A stretch of 64,000 bases of DNA from Variovorax sp. J2L1-78. Its GTDB lineage: Bacteria > Pseudomonadota > Gammaproteobacteria > Burkholderiales > Burkholderiaceae_C. The translations under genes were made by a program, and so were the position numbers. Of this stretch, positions 45,999 through 56,356 are shown one piece after another (the first letter of the stretch is position 1; each line of letters opens with the position of its first letter). A model generated the notes under the pieces. It was given only the letters and a program-made list of their open reading frames with translations. It did not search any database and was not told where the DNA came from. Where the stretch lies: contig NZ_JASZYB010000001.1 of NCBI RefSeq assembly GCF_030317205.1, forward strand, positions 2,480,001 to 2,544,000, in the 5' to 3' direction.

Positions 45999-47740
45999 GC
46001 AGCGAGCTTGGATTGCAGGAAGCTGAGGGCAGCCGCCGCCGGCACCTTGGTGGCCGCGGTGTCGCGCCGGTGCTGGTACTCGAACTGGCCTTCCTTGAGG
46101 CCGCGGTCGGAGATCACCAGGCGGTGCGGCACGCCGATCAGCTCCCAGTCGGCGAACATCGCACCGGGGCGCTCGCCGCGGTCGTCCAGCAGCACGTCGA
46201 CGCCGGCGGCCAGCAGCTGCTCGTAGAGCGTTTCGGCGGCGAGCTTCACCTCGGCGCTGCGGTCCATGCCGATCGGGCACAGCACGACGGTGAACGGCGC
46301 CAGCGCGTCGGGCCAGATGATGCCGCGCTCGTCGTGGTTCTGCTCGATGGCCGCGGCCGGCAGGCGCGTGATACCGATGCCATAGCAGCCCATCTCCAGG
46401 AACTGCGGCTTGCCGCCTTCGTCGAGGAAGGTGGCGTTCATGCTCTTGCTGTACTTGGTGCCGAGCACGAAGACGTGGCCGACCTCGATGCCGCGCTCGA
46501 TCGCCAGCACACCCTTGCCATCGGGCGAGGCGTCGCCCGCGACGACGTTGCGGATGTCGGCCACCAAAGTGGGCTCGGGCAGGTCACGGCCCCAGTTCAC
46601 GCCGGTCATGTGGAAGTCGATCTCGTTGGCGCCGGTGGTCCAGTCGGACATCACGGCGACCTCGCGGTCGGCCACCAGTGTGACTGGCTTCTTCAGGTTC
46701 AGCGGGCCGAGGTAGCCGGGCTTGCAGCCGAAGTGATCGTCGATCTCGGTCGTGGTGGCGAAGCGGAAGCCCTGGTCGAGGCCCGGCAGCTTGCTCACCT
46801 TGATCTCGTTCATGTCGTGGTCGCCGCGCAGCAGCAGCAGCCAGACCTGCGAGCCGGTGATGTTTCCAGCATTGTCCAGCACGTCGGTCGCCAGCACCAG
46901 CGACTTCACCGTGGTCGCGAGCGGCACGCCGAGCAGCTCCGCCACGTCGGCGCAGGTGCTCTTGCCCGGCGTCGGCGTCTTGGCGAGCGGCTTCGTGGCG
47001 GCGCCGCGCGGCGTGGCCGGCGCCAGCGCCTCGGCCTTCTCCAGGTTGGCGGCATAGTCGCTGTCGGGGCAGTAGACGATGGCGTCCTCGCCGGTGGCGG
47101 CGATCACCTGGAACTCCTCGCTCAGGTCGCCGCCGATGGCGCCGCTGTCGGCGGCCACCGCGCGGTAGGTGAGGCCGAAGCGGTCGAAGATGCGGCGGTA
47201 GGCCTGCGCCATGGCCTGGTAGCTCAGCTTGGCCGCGTCCAGGTCGCGGTCGAAGCTGTACGCGTCCTTCATCGTGAACTCGCGGCCGCGCATCAGGCCG
47301 AAGCGCGGGCGGCGCTCGTCGCGGAACTTGGTCTGGATCTGATAGAAGTTGCGCGGCAGCTGCTTGTAGCTACGGATCTCCTGGCGGGCGATGTCGGTCA
47401 CCACCTCTTCGCTGGTCGGCTGCACGACGTAGTCGCGCTCGTGCCGGTCCTTGATGCGCAGCAGCTCGGGGCCCATCTTCTCGAAGCGGCCGGTCTCCTG
47501 CCAGAACTCGCCCGGCTGCACGACCGGCATCGTCAGCTCGACGGCGCCGGCACGGTTCATCTCCTCGCGCACGATGGCCTCGACCTTGCGGATCACGCGC
47601 AGGCCCATCGGCATGTAGGTGTAGATGCCCGCGCCGAGCTTCTTGATCATGCCGGCGCGCATCATGAGCCGATGGCTGGCGACCTCGGCGTCGGCCGGCG
47701 CTTCCTTCAGGGTGGAGACAAAGAAACGGGAAGCTTTCAT
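45995..47740 (-). CDS. proS: Prolyl-tRNA synthetase (bacterial type with INS domain)
   Basis: A 581-residue class II synthetase. [23 protein letters not shown] is a common ProS start; motif 2 is [21 protein letters not shown]; a YbaK-like editing insertion (about 230-390; [22 protein letters not shown]) removes mischarged alanine; motif 3 is in [19 protein letters not shown] tRNA-Pro gene is elsewhere in the window. The lytic transglycosylase follows with a 4-base overlap. Confidence 0.96.
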   Translation of the reverse strand: MKASRFFVSTLKEAPADAEVASHRLMMRAGMIKKLGAGIYTYMPMGLRVIRKVEAIVREEMNRAGAVELTMPVVQPGEFWQETGRFEKMGPELLRIKDRHERDYVVQPTSEEVVTDIARQEIRSYKQLPRNFYQIQTKFRDERRPRFGLMRGREFTMKDAYSFDRDLDAAKLSYQAMAQAYRRIFDRFGLTYRAVAADSGAIGGDLSEEFQVIAATGEDAIVYCPDSDYAANLEKAEALAPATPRGAATKPLAKTPTPGKSTCADVAELLGVPLATTVKSLVLATDVLDNAGNITGSQVWLLLLRGDHDMNEIKVSKLPGLDQGFRFATTTEIDDHFGCKPGYLGPLNLKKPVTLVADREVAVMSDWTTGANEIDFHMTGVNWGRDLPEPTLVADIRNVVAGDASPDGKGVLAIERGIEVGHVFVLGTKYSKSMNATFLDEGGKPQFLEMGCYGIGITRLPAAAIEQNHDERGIIWPDALAPFTVVLCPIGMDRSAEVKLAAETLYEQLLAAGVDVLLDDRGERPGAMFADWELIGVPHRLVISDRGLKEGQFEYQHRRDTAATKVPAAAALSFLQSKLAA

Positions 47741-47804
47741 CGGTCGCGCTCGAAAGGGGTAACGAAAAGGGGGGTGTCGGCGGGCTGCCGCAGGAACCGC
47801 TCAC

Positions 47805-47832
47805 TTGCCGAGTGCGACCCGGCAGGCATAAT
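47805..47832 (+). promoter_or_regulatory. Candidate sigma70 promoter for rppH
   Basis: TTGCCG (47805-47810) and CATAAT (47827-47832) with a 16-base spacer, about 30 bases before the rppH start, in the divergent proS/rppH gap. Confidence 0.5.
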
Positions 47833-47861
47833 CGACGCAGTTCAAAAATTGGGGTTTGATT

Positions 47862-48518
47862 ATGCTCGACCGGGACGGCTTCAGGCCCAACGTCGGCATC
47901 ATCCTGCTCAACCAGAGAAACCAGGTTTTCTGGGGCAAACGCATACGCACCCACTCCTGGCAGTTTCCGCAAGGCGGCATCGATCGCGGCGAAAGTCCCG
48001 AGCAAGCCATGTTCCGGGAACTGCACGAAGAAGTGGGGCTCCATCCGGAGCATGTGCGGATCATTGCCCGTACCCGTGACTGGTTGCGCTACGAGGTGCC
48101 GGATCGGTTCATCCGCCGAGACGCACGAGGCCACTACAAGGGCCAGAAGCAGATCTGGTATTTGCTCCAGCTGGTCGGCCACGACTGGGATCTCAACCTG
48201 CGCGCCACCGATCATCCGGAATTCGACGCCTGGCGATGGCACGACTACTGGGTGCCGCTCGACGTCGTCGTCGAGTTCAAGCGAGGCGTCTACGAGATGG
48301 CGCTCACCGAGCTCGCACGCTACCTGCCACGGCAGGATTTTCGCAACCGCTTCCTGCGCAGCAATGTGCGTACGCGCGACTTCGACCATCAAGCGCCCGA
48401 CGCCGGACCCGCGCATCACTTCGACCTGCCCCCGGGCGCCAGCTTCGACCCGGATCCCAATGCCAACACTGCCTCCGACCTCCCGCCGCCGCCCGACCCG
48501 TTTCATGCACCGCGCTAG
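47862..48518 (+). CDS. rppH: RNA pyrophosphohydrolase
   Basis: A 218-residue Nudix enzyme that removes pyrophosphate from 5'-triphosphate mRNA ends, triggering decay. [36 protein letters not shown] (here split by the Nudix box start) and [10 protein letters not shown] are typical. The C-terminal extension after residue 160 is Pro/Asp-rich and longer than in E. coli. I use the ATG at 47862; a TTG two codons earlier is in frame. GGGG lies 7 bases upstream. The end overlaps the CNP1-like gene by 14 bases. Confidence 0.94.
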   Translation: MLDRDGFRPNVGIILLNQRNQVFWGKRIRTHSWQFPQGGIDRGESPEQAMFRELHEEVGLHPEHVRIIARTRDWLRYEVPDRFIRRDARGHYKGQKQIWYLLQLVGHDWDLNLRATDHPEFDAWRWHDYWVPLDVVVEFKRGVYEMALTELARYLPRQDFRNRFLRSNVRTRDFDHQAPDAGPAHHFDLPPGASFDPDPNANTASDLPPPPDPFHAPR

Positions 48519-49002
48519 CCGCGCCTTCGCGCTGGCCTGCCTGCTCGGCGTGGCCGGCGGCGCGTCGGCCCAACTGTTCGAGGACCCGGAGTGGAAGGAA
48601 AGCGCCGTGCCCCCACCCCCGGCCTTCGACGAAAGCCGCCTGGTGCCGATCGAAATGCCCCGCTACATGACGCTGAAGTTCGGCGTCGATCCGGCCACCA
48701 TCGCCATCACCGGTGACGGCGTGGTGCGCTACGTCGTGGTGGCGAACAACAAGGCCGGCGGGGCGACCAACGCCTTCTACGAAGGCGTACGCTGTGCCAC
48801 CGGCGAGATGAAGTCATACGCCCGCTACGGCAGCAATGGCTGGGACGTGCTGCCCAATCCGGAGTGGAAGAAGATGTTCACGCTCAATTCGAGCTACACC
48901 CTGCTGCTGTCGCAGCAAGGTCTTTGCCGCGGTGCGGCACCGCGCGGTTCGGTCAACGAGATGGTGCAGCGGCTGAAGAATCCGCTGCCGGAAGTGCAGT
49001 AA
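48505..49002 (+). CDS. CNP1-like family periplasmic protein
   Basis: A 165-residue protein with a signal peptide ([19 protein letters not shown], cut after ASA). The mature part has the CNP1-like pattern [48 protein letters not shown], and a second Cys near residue 145, perhaps paired with the first. Function is unknown. It starts inside the end of rppH (14-base overlap), so expression is tied to rppH; it is convergent with proB. Confidence 0.82.
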   Translation: MHRASRAFALACLLGVAGGASAQLFEDPEWKESAVPPPPAFDESRLVPIEMPRYMTLKFGVDPATIAITGDGVVRYVVVANNKAGGATNAFYEGVRCATGEMKSYARYGSNGWDVLPNPEWKKMFTLNSSYTLLLSQQGLCRGAAPRGSVNEMVQRLKNPLPEVQ

Positions 49003-49009
49003 CGACCGT

Positions 49010-50155
49010 TTAGCGCGCCACGGCCATCAGGACCATGTTGTCCCGGTGGACCATTTCCGGCTCGGCCGCGTAGCCGAGCAGTCGCTCGAATTCGCCGGAC
49101 GGCTTGCGGCACAGCATGCGTGCCTCGGCGCTCGAATAGTTGGCCAGGCCGCGCGCCAGCTCGACGCCGTTCGGGTCGCGCACGGCGATCACGTCACCGC
49201 GCGAGAACTCGCCCTCGACGCTCGTCATGCCGATCGGCAGCAGGCTCTTGCCTTCGCTGCGCACCTTGCCGGCCGCGCCGGCGTCCACCATGACCGAACC
49301 GCGAAGCTGCAGGTGGTCGGCCATCCAGCGCTTGCGCGCCTGATGCTTGGCGGTCTGTGCGACCAGCAAGGTGCCGATGGACTCGCCGCTCACCAGGCGC
49401 AGCAGCGCGTCGGGTTCACGCCCCCAGGCGATCACGGTCGATGCACCTGACCCGGCGGCCCGCTTGGCCGCCAGGATCTTGGTGATCATGCCGCCGCTGC
49501 CGATGGCTGAACCCACGCCGCCGGCCATCGCCTCGAGCGCCAGGTCACCGGCCAGCGCCTCGTGCACGAACTGCGCATCGGGGTGCTTGCGCGGGTCGGC
49601 GGTGTAGAGACCCTTCTGGTCCGTCAGGATGACCAGCACATCGGCCTCGACCAGATTGGCCACCAGCGCGCCGAGCGTGTCGTTGTCGCCGAACTTGATC
49701 TCGTCGTTGACCACCGTGTCGTTCTCGTTGATGACCGGCACCACACCGAGCCCGAGCAGCGTGAGCAGCGTGGAGCGCGCGTTCAGGTAGCGCTCGCGGT
49801 CGGCCAGGTCGGCATGCGTGAGCAGTACCTGCGCGCTGCCGACGCCGTTCTCGCGCAGCTTGGTCTCGTACATCTGCGCCAGGCCCATCTGGCCGACGGC
49901 AGCCGCGGCCTGGAGCTCGTTCACCTCGCGCGGCCGGGTGCGCCAGCCGAGGCGCTTCATGCCTTCGGCGATGGCGCCGCTGGACACCATCACGACCTCC
50001 CGCCCGTCGCGCATCAGGGCGGCCAACTGCCGGCACCACTCGCCGATGGCCTGCTCGTCGAGCCCGCGGCCCTCGTTGGTCACCAGGCTGGAGCCCACTT
50101 TGACGACGATCCGCCGCGCATCGCGCAGTGCAGTGGAACCGGGACTGGAGCTCAT
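49010..50155 (-). CDS. proB: Glutamate 5-kinase
   Basis: A 381-residue enzyme that phosphorylates glutamate, the first step of proline synthesis. The amino acid kinase domain (1-260) has [45 protein letters not shown] and the [13 protein letters not shown] loop; a PUA domain (about 285-375) follows with [17 protein letters not shown]. Proline inhibits the family at the kinase domain. It follows obgE by 58 bases on the same strand, the usual rplU-rpmA-obgE-proB order. Confidence 0.96.
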   Translation of the reverse strand: MSSSPGSTALRDARRIVVKVGSSLVTNEGRGLDEQAIGEWCRQLAALMRDGREVVMVSSGAIAEGMKRLGWRTRPREVNELQAAAAVGQMGLAQMYETKLRENGVGSAQVLLTHADLADRERYLNARSTLLTLLGLGVVPVINENDTVVNDEIKFGDNDTLGALVANLVEADVLVILTDQKGLYTADPRKHPDAQFVHEALAGDLALEAMAGGVGSAIGSGGMITKILAAKRAAGSGASTVIAWGREPDALLRLVSGESIGTLLVAQTAKHQARKRWMADHLQLRGSVMVDAGAAGKVRSEGKSLLPIGMTSVEGEFSRGDVIAVRDPNGVELARGLANYSSAEARMLCRKPSGEFERLLGYAAEPEMVHRDNMVLMAVAR

Positions 50156-50213
50156 GGGGGTCTGTCGATGGTCGGTGGTGAAGCGGTGGCGGTACCGCGC
50201 AAGGCGGCTCCGT

Positions 50214-51281
<1,068 letters not shown>

Positions 51282-51315
51282 TTACAAACGCGAGGCCGGC
51301 TTGCGGCGGCGGGGT

Positions 51316-51348
51316 GAAAAACGAAGAAGCCCCGACAAGCGGGGCTTC
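51316..51348 (-). terminator. Intrinsic terminator after rplU-rpmA
   Basis: GAAGCCCCG (51326-51334) and CGGGGCTTC (51340-51348) form a 9-base-pair stem with a 5-base loop. On the minus strand it is followed by TTCGTTTTTC. It lies 22 bases after the rpmA stop, so obgE probably depends on read-through or its own promoter. Confidence 0.8.
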
Positions 51349-51370
51349 GAGCAGATCGAAGTGACGAGGC

Positions 51371-51628
51371 TCAGGCCGGTGTCACGCTGATCGTGTGCTT
51401 GTTCAATGCACCCTTGATGGCGAACGACACATGGCCGTCGACCAGGGCAAACAGCGTGTGGTCCTTGCCCACGCCGACGTTCACGCCGGGGTGGAACTGG
51501 GTGCCGCGCTGGCGCACGATGATCGAGCCTGCGCTGATCAGTTCGCCGCCGAACGCTTTCACGCCGAGCATCTTGGGCTTGGAATCGCGCCCGTTTCGCG
51601 TGGAGCCGCCGCCTTTTTTCTGTGCCAT
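51371..51628 (-). CDS. rpmA: 50S ribosomal protein L27
   Basis: An 85-residue protein, the normal length. [39 protein letters not shown] and [12 protein letters not shown] are typical of L27. Its flexible N terminus reaches the peptidyl transferase centre. It follows rplU by 12 bases. Confidence 0.98.
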   Translation of the reverse strand: MAQKKGGGSTRNGRDSKPKMLGVKAFGGELISAGSIIVRQRGTQFHPGVNVGVGKDHTLFALVDGHVSFAIKGALNKHTISVTPA

Positions 51629-51640
51629 GGTGCCTACTCC

Positions 51641-51952
51641 TTAACCGGCGATCGCGCCGATTTGCAGTTCGGTGAACTGCTGGCGATGGCCTTGACGTTT
51701 CTGATAGTGCTTGCGACGGCGCATCTTGAAGATGTGCACCTTGTCGTGCAGGCCGTGCGAGAGCACGGTGACCGTGACGGATGCGCCGGACACCAGGGGC
51801 GTGCCGATCTTGATGTCCGAGCCGTTGCCGACTGCAAGAACCTGATCGATCACGATTTCCTGGCCTACGTCCGCAGCAATCTGTTCTACTTTAATTTTTT
51901 CGCCGGAAGCAACGCGATACTGCTTGCCGCCGGTTTTTATGACCGCGTACAT
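51641..51952 (-). CDS. rplU: 50S ribosomal protein L21
   Basis: A 103-residue protein, normal length. [20 protein letters not shown] and the conserved [16 protein letters not shown] block identify L21, which binds 23S rRNA. It opens the rplU-rpmA operon, with a good promoter about 50 bases upstream. Confidence 0.98.
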   Translation of the reverse strand: MYAVIKTGGKQYRVASGEKIKVEQIAADVGQEIVIDQVLAVGNGSDIKIGTPLVSGASVTVTVLSHGLHDKVHIFKMRRRKHYQKRQGHRQQFTELQIGAIAG

Positions 51953-52002
51953 GTAAACCTCTTAGAAATTGAGTCTCGGCGGCGAATTCCGCAGAGCCCA
52001 AG

Positions 52003-52031
52003 ATTCTAGCATGGCCCTGCCGAGAGACCAA
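52003..52031 (-). promoter_or_regulatory. Sigma70-type promoter of rplU-rpmA
   Basis: On the minus strand TTGGTC (52031-52026) and TAGAAT (52008-52003) are spaced by 17 bases, giving a leader of about 45 bases before the rplU ATG. Confidence 0.65.
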
Positions 52032-52071
52032 ACCATCGCGCCGCGCCGCCTGCGGCTTGCGCTGCGCTCCC

Positions 52072-52077
52072 TATAAT
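52072..52077 (+). promoter_or_regulatory. Candidate -10 element for ispB
   Basis: A perfect TATAAT on the plus strand in the divergent rplU/ispB gap. The -35 region is weak. Its position makes the far-upstream TTG at 52057 impossible as the start of ispB and supports a start at 52141 or 52204. Confidence 0.45.
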
Positions 52078-52140
52078 TTGCGGCTTCCCGGCCCTTCGGC
52101 CGACGTTCTCCACCTCACGCAGCGCCCAGCCGCCCTCGCC

Positions 52141-53133
52141 TTGCTCCGTCCCGCCGCCGACTCCTCCCCGACCACCTCCGTCCTTGGCCTGGTCGCCACC
52201 GACATGGCAGAAGTCGATCGCGTGATCGCACGGCGCCTCGACACCGGCGTGCCGCTCGTCAGCCACGTGTCGCAGTACATCATCTCGGCCGGCGGCAAGC
52301 GGCTGCGCCCAGCCTTGCTACTGCTGATGGCCGGCGCGCTCGAGTACAGGGGCGAGCAGCGCTTCAACCTGGCGGCCGTGGTGGAGTTCATCCACACCGC
52401 CACGCTGCTGCACGATGACGTGGTGGACGAGTCGACGCTGCGGCGCGGCCGCCCCACCGCCAACGAATCGTTCGGCAATCCGGCGAGCGTGCTGGTGGGC
52501 GACTTCCTCTACTCGCGCGCCTTCCAGATGATGCTGGATGCCAACAACATGCGCGTCATGCAGATCCTGGCGGAGGCGACCAACGTGATCGCCGAGGGCG
52601 AAGTGCTGCAGCTCATGAACATGCACGACGCCTCGCTCGACGAGGCCGGCTACCTGCGCGTGATCCGCTCAAAGACGGCCAAGCTCTTCGAGGCCAGCAC
52701 CCGCCTGGCCGCCGTCCTGGCAGGCTCGGATGCCGCCACCGAGGAAGCATGCGCCTCCTATGGCCAAGCCATCGGCACCGCCTTCCAGGTGATCGACGAC
52801 GTGCTCGACTACGAGGGCGATGCCAGCGAAACCGGGAAGAACGTCGGCGACGACCTGCGCGAAGGCAAGACGACGCTCCCGCTCATCCTGGCCATGCAGC
52901 GCGCCGCGCCCGCCCAGAGCGCCCTGGTGCGCAACGCGATCGAAACCGGCGATGCCAGCCAGCTGGCCAACATCGTCGCCATCGTCCGCGAGACAGGCGC
53001 GCTCGACGCCACGCGCGCGGCGGCGGCGGCCGAAGCGCAACGCGCGATCGATGCATTGCGTGGTTTTTCTGCGAATTCGCACGCGGAGGGTTTGCTACAA
53101 TTGGCGGCTCAGTTGCTTGAGCGACGCGCCTAG
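52141..53133 (+). CDS. ispB: Octaprenyl diphosphate synthase
   Basis: About 330 residues from the TTG at 52141. A long-chain trans-polyprenyl synthase making the C40 side chain of ubiquinone-8. Both Asp-rich motifs are clear: LLHDDVVDES and VIDDVLDYEGD; SAGGKRLRPALLLL and NPASVLVGDFLYSRAFQMM match E. coli IspB. The start is uncertain: an ATG at 52204 (MAEVDRVIARR) would drop about 20 residues that IspB normally has; no ribosome site is visible at either. It complements the ubi genes elsewhere in the window. tRNA-Pro follows. Confidence 0.93.
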   Translation: MLRPAADSSPTTSVLGLVATDMAEVDRVIARRLDTGVPLVSHVSQYIISAGGKRLRPALLLLMAGALEYRGEQRFNLAAVVEFIHTATLLHDDVVDESTLRRGRPTANESFGNPASVLVGDFLYSRAFQMMLDANNMRVMQILAEATNVIAEGEVLQLMNMHDASLDEAGYLRVIRSKTAKLFEASTRLAAVLAGSDAATEEACASYGQAIGTAFQVIDDVLDYEGDASETGKNVGDDLREGKTTLPLILAMQRAAPAQSALVRNAIETGDASQLANIVAIVRETGALDATRAAAAAEAQRAIDALRGFSANSHAEGLLQLAAQLLERRA

Positions 53134-53184
53134 ACGACCCACCCGTGGGCAACCAGACGACTCCTCTTTTTCTGCAACCACCAT

Positions 53185-53261
53185 CGGGGTGTAGCTTAGC
53201 CTGGTAGAGCGCTACGTTCGGGACGTAGAGGCCGGAGGTTCGAATCCTCTCACCCCGACCA
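53185..53261 (+). tRNA. tRNA-Pro (anticodon CGG)
   Basis: A 77-base cloverleaf with encoded CCA. Acceptor stem CGGGGTG/CACCCCG, D arm AGCTTAGCCTGGTAGAGC, anticodon stem CTACG/CGTAG around the loop TTCGGGA (anticodon CGG, decoding CCG), T arm GGAGGTTCGAATCCTCT. It lies between ispB and pilB. No integrated element is attached to it. Confidence 0.97.
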
Positions 53262-53327
53262 GCCTTTTGTGGCTGTAACGCCAAATGCTGCGCGGTCGTC
53301 ACGGCGCGCCGGTTTACAGTCAAAGGG

Positions 53328-53379
53328 CGATCAGCGATGATCGTGAAGCACTTTTTCACGTTTTTTACATTCGCTGATG
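53328..53379 (+). promoter_or_regulatory. Structured leader with intrinsic terminator ending on the pilB start codon
   Basis: Three alternative stems. (1) CGTGAA 53342-53347 / TTCACG 53355-53360, followed by six T's: an intrinsic terminator, presumably of the tRNA transcript. (2) ATCAGCGA 53330-53337 / TCGCTGAT 53371-53378: encloses the first stem and pairs the first two bases of the pilB ATG. (3) CGATCA 53328-53333 / TGATCG 53338-53343 with a GCGA loop: excludes both others. There is no ribosome site before pilB. The regulatory role is inferred. Confidence 0.6.
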
Positions 53380-55110
53380 GCCGCTGCCGAACCTCCTGTC
53401 AAAGATAGCTCGACCGTCGCCCTCCCAGGCCTAGCCCGAGCGTTGATCTCTGCGGGCAAACTTCCAGCGAAAACGGCCGAGGAGATCTATCAGCGATCTC
53501 TCATTTCGCGGTCGAGCTTCATCGCAGAATTGACAGGCACCGGCGCGGTGTCGGCCGCCGACCTGGCCCACACGCTCTCCAGCGCTTTCGGTGCACCGCT
53601 GCTGGATCTGGACGCCATCGATCCGCAACGCCTGCCCAAAGACCTGCTCGACCCCAAGCTGTGCCTGGCCTACCGCATCGTGGTGCTGAGCAAGCGCAAC
53701 AACCGCCTCATCGTGGCGACGGCCGATCCGTCCGACCAGCAGGCGGTCGAGAAGATCAAGTTCGCCTCCCAGATGGGCGTGGACTGGGTCATCGCGGAAT
53801 TCGACAAGCTGTCCCGGATGGTCGAGGCGGCCGCCGTCAGCGCGGCCGAGAGCATCGACACCATCGTCGGCGCGGAATTCGAGTTCGATGAAGCGGCGGT
53901 TGAAACGTCCAGCGACGCGGCCGATCAGGCAATGGCCGAGGTCGAGGATGCGCCGGTGGTGCGCTTCCTCCACAAGATGCTGCTCGACGCCTTCGGCATG
54001 CGGGCGTCGGACATCCACTTCGAACCCTACGAGCACCAGTACCGCGTGCGCTTCCGCATCGACGGCGAACTGCGCGAGATCGCCAGCCCGCCGCCGGTGA
54101 TCAAGGACAAGCTCGCCTCCCGCATCAAGGTGATCTCGCGGCTGGACATCTCCGAGAAGCGCATCCCGCAAGACGGCCGGATGAAGCTCAAGATCGGCCC
54201 CGACCGGGTGATCGACTTCCGGGTCAGCACCCTGCCCACGCTCTTCGGCGAGAAGATCGTGATCCGTATCCTGGACCCGAGCAGCGCCCGCCTGGGCATC
54301 GACGCGCTCGGCTACGACGCGGTCGAGAAGGAGCGCCTGCTGACGGCCATCGGCCGGCCCTATGGCATGGTGCTGGTCACCGGGCCGACCGGCTCCGGCA
54401 AGACGGTGTCGCTCTACACCTGCCTGAACCTGCTGAACAAGCCCGGGGTCAACATCGCGACGGCGGAAGACCCGTCCGAAATCAACCTGCCCGGCGTGAA
54501 TCAGGTCAACGTCAACGAGAAGGCCGGCCTGACCTTCGCCGCGGCGCTGCGCGCCTTCCTGCGGCAGGATCCGGACATCATCATGGTCGGCGAAATCCGC
54601 GACCTCGAAACGGCCGACATCTCCATCAAGGCCGCGCAGACCGGCCACCTGGTGCTGTCCACCCTGCACACCAACGATGCGCCGACCACGCTCACGCGCA
54701 TGCGGAACATGGGCATCGCGCCCTTCAACATCGCGTCCAGCGTCATCCTCATCACCGCGCAGCGGCTGGCGCGGCGGCTGTGCACCGTCTGCCGCACGCC
54801 GGCCGACGTGCCGCGCGAAGCGCTGCTCGATGCGGGCTTCAAGGAAGAAGACCTTGACGGCTCCTGGAAGCCGTACCGGCCGGTCGGCTGCTCGGCCTGC
54901 AACGGCGGCTACAAGGGGCGCGTGGGCATCTACCAGGTGATGCCGGTGTCCGAAGAAATCCAGAAGATCATCCTGCGCGACGGCAGCGCGATGGACATCG
55001 CGAAGCAATCGGAAGCCGAGGGCGTGCGGTCCCTGCGCCAATCCGGCCTCAAGAAGGTCATGCAGGGACTGACATCGCTCGAGGAAGTGGTGGCGGTCAC
55101 CAACGAATAG
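53377..55110 (+). CDS. pilB: Type IV pilus assembly ATPase PilB
   Basis: A 577-residue extension ATPase that powers pilin polymerisation at the inner membrane. The N-terminal GspE/N1 domain covers about 40-180. The core has SDIHFEPYEHQYRVRFRIDG, Walker A GPTGSGKT (Lys342), the Asp box ATAEDPSEI, Walker B IIMVGEIRDLETADI, the His box STLHTNDAP, and a zinc tetracysteine (CTVC, CSAC). pilC and pilD follow. The start codon is enclosed in a hairpin and lacks a ribosome site, see the leader feature. Confidence 0.96.
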   Translation: MAAAEPPVKDSSTVALPGLARALISAGKLPAKTAEEIYQRSLISRSSFIAELTGTGAVSAADLAHTLSSAFGAPLLDLDAIDPQRLPKDLLDPKLCLAYRIVVLSKRNNRLIVATADPSDQQAVEKIKFASQMGVDWVIAEFDKLSRMVEAAAVSAAESIDTIVGAEFEFDEAAVETSSDAADQAMAEVEDAPVVRFLHKMLLDAFGMRASDIHFEPYEHQYRVRFRIDGELREIASPPPVIKDKLASRIKVISRLDISEKRIPQDGRMKLKIGPDRVIDFRVSTLPTLFGEKIVIRILDPSSARLGIDALGYDAVEKERLLTAIGRPYGMVLVTGPTGSGKTVSLYTCLNLLNKPGVNIATAEDPSEINLPGVNQVNVNEKAGLTFAAALRAFLRQDPDIIMVGEIRDLETADISIKAAQTGHLVLSTLHTNDAPTTLTRMRNMGIAPFNIASSVILITAQRLARRLCTVCRTPADVPREALLDAGFKEEDLDGSWKPYRPVGCSACNGGYKGRVGIYQVMPVSEEIQKIILRDGSAMDIAKQSEAEGVRSLRQSGLKKVMQGLTSLEEVVAVTNE

Positions 55111-55132
55111 CACTCACAAGCGGAGATCTCCC

Positions 55133-56356
55133 ATGGCAACGGCAACATCCACGCCCCGCGGACACAAGGAGTTTGTGTACGAATGGGAGGGCAAGGACCG
55201 CAACGGCAAGCAGGTCCGGGGCGAACTCCGCGCGGCCGGCACGAACCAGGTCCAGGCGGCATTGCGGCGGCAAGGCGTGCTGCTCACCAAGGTCAAGAAG
55301 CGCCGCATGCGCGCCGGCAAGGCGATCAAGCCGAAGGACATCGCGATCTTCACCCGGCAGCTCGCCACGATGATGAAGGCCGGCGTGCCGCTGTTGCAGG
55401 CCTTCGACATCGTGGGCCGCGGGAACGCCAACCCGAGCGTGGCCAAGCTGCTCAACGACATCCGCAGCGACGTCGAGACCGGCACCTCGCTCTCCGCCGC
55501 CTTCCGCAAGTTCCCCAAGTACTTCGACAACCTCTACTGCAACCTGGTCGAGGCGGGTGAAGCGGCCGGTATCCTGGAAGAGTTGCTCGACCGCCTGGCC
55601 ACCTACATGGAGAAGACCGAGGCGATCAAGTCGAAGATCAAGTCGGCCCTGATGTACCCGACGTCCGTGGTCGTGGTGGCCTTCATCGTGGTGGCGATCA
55701 TCATGATCTTCGTGATCCCGGCCTTCAAGGAGGTGTTCACCTCCTTCGGTGCCGACCTGCCGGCGCCGACACTGATCGTGATGGGCATCAGCGAGTTCTT
55801 CGTCTCCTACTGGTGGTTGATCTTCGGCGTGCTCGGTGGCGGCATCTACTTCTTCCTGCAGGCCTGGAAGCGCAACGAGAAGGTGCAGCGCGTCATGGAC
55901 CGCCTGCTGCTGCGCCTGCCGATCTTCGGCACGCTGATCGACAAGTCCTGCGTGGCCCGCTGGACCCGCACGCTGTCGACCATGTTCGCGGCCGGCGTGC
56001 CGCTGGTGGAAGCGCTCGACTCCGTCGGCGGTGCCTCGGGCAATTCCGTGTACGCCGACGCGACCGCCAAGATCCAGCAGGAGGTTTCCACCGGCACCAG
56101 CCTGACCTCGGCCATGACCAACGCCAACGTGTTCCCGTCGATGGTGCTGCAGATGGCGGCGATCGGCGAGGAATCCGGCTCGATCGACCACATGCTGGGC
56201 AAGGCGGCCGACTTCTACGAAGCCGAGGTCGACGACATGGTCGCCGGCCTCTCCAGCCTGATGGAGCCCATCATCATCGTCTTCCTGGGCGTGATCATCG
56301 GCGGCATCGTGGTGTCGATGTACCTGCCCATCTTCAAGCTCGGCCAGGTCGTCTGA
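55133..56356 (+). CDS. pilC: Type IV pilus inner-membrane platform protein PilC
   Basis: A 407-residue GspF-family protein with two T2SSF repeats (about 70-195 and 275-398; FTRQLATMMKAGVPLLQAF and WTRTLSTMFAAGVPLVEAL) and three membrane helices. It couples the PilB/PilT motor to pilin insertion. The spacing to pilB is 22 bases, with GGAG before the ATG; its stop shares a base with the pilD ATG (TGATG). Confidence 0.96.
   Translation: MATATSTPRGHKEFVYEWEGKDRNGKQVRGELRAAGTNQVQAALRRQGVLLTKVKKRRMRAGKAIKPKDIAIFTRQLATMMKAGVPLLQAFDIVGRGNANPSVAKLLNDIRSDVETGTSLSAAFRKFPKYFDNLYCNLVEAGEAAGILEELLDRLATYMEKTEAIKSKIKSALMYPTSVVVVAFIVVAIIMIFVIPAFKEVFTSFGADLPAPTLIVMGISEFFVSYWWLIFGVLGGGIYFFLQAWKRNEKVQRVMDRLLLRLPIFGTLIDKSCVARWTRTLSTMFAAGVPLVEALDSVGGASGNSVYADATAKIQQEVSTGTSLTSAMTNANVFPSMVLQMAAIGEESGSIDHMLGKAADFYEAEVDDMVAGLSSLMEPIIIVFLGVIIGGIVVSMYLPIFKLGQVV

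Noticed and set aside
43431..46226. 931-codon plus-strand frame across the AAA, CNNM and transglycosylase genes
   Set aside because: It crosses three supported genes and a strand switch, and its composition is Arg/Ala/Gly only.
53185..53376. Integrated element at tRNA-Pro
   Set aside because: No integrase gene or repeated tRNA 3' end nearby; ispB and pilB flank it directly as in relatives.
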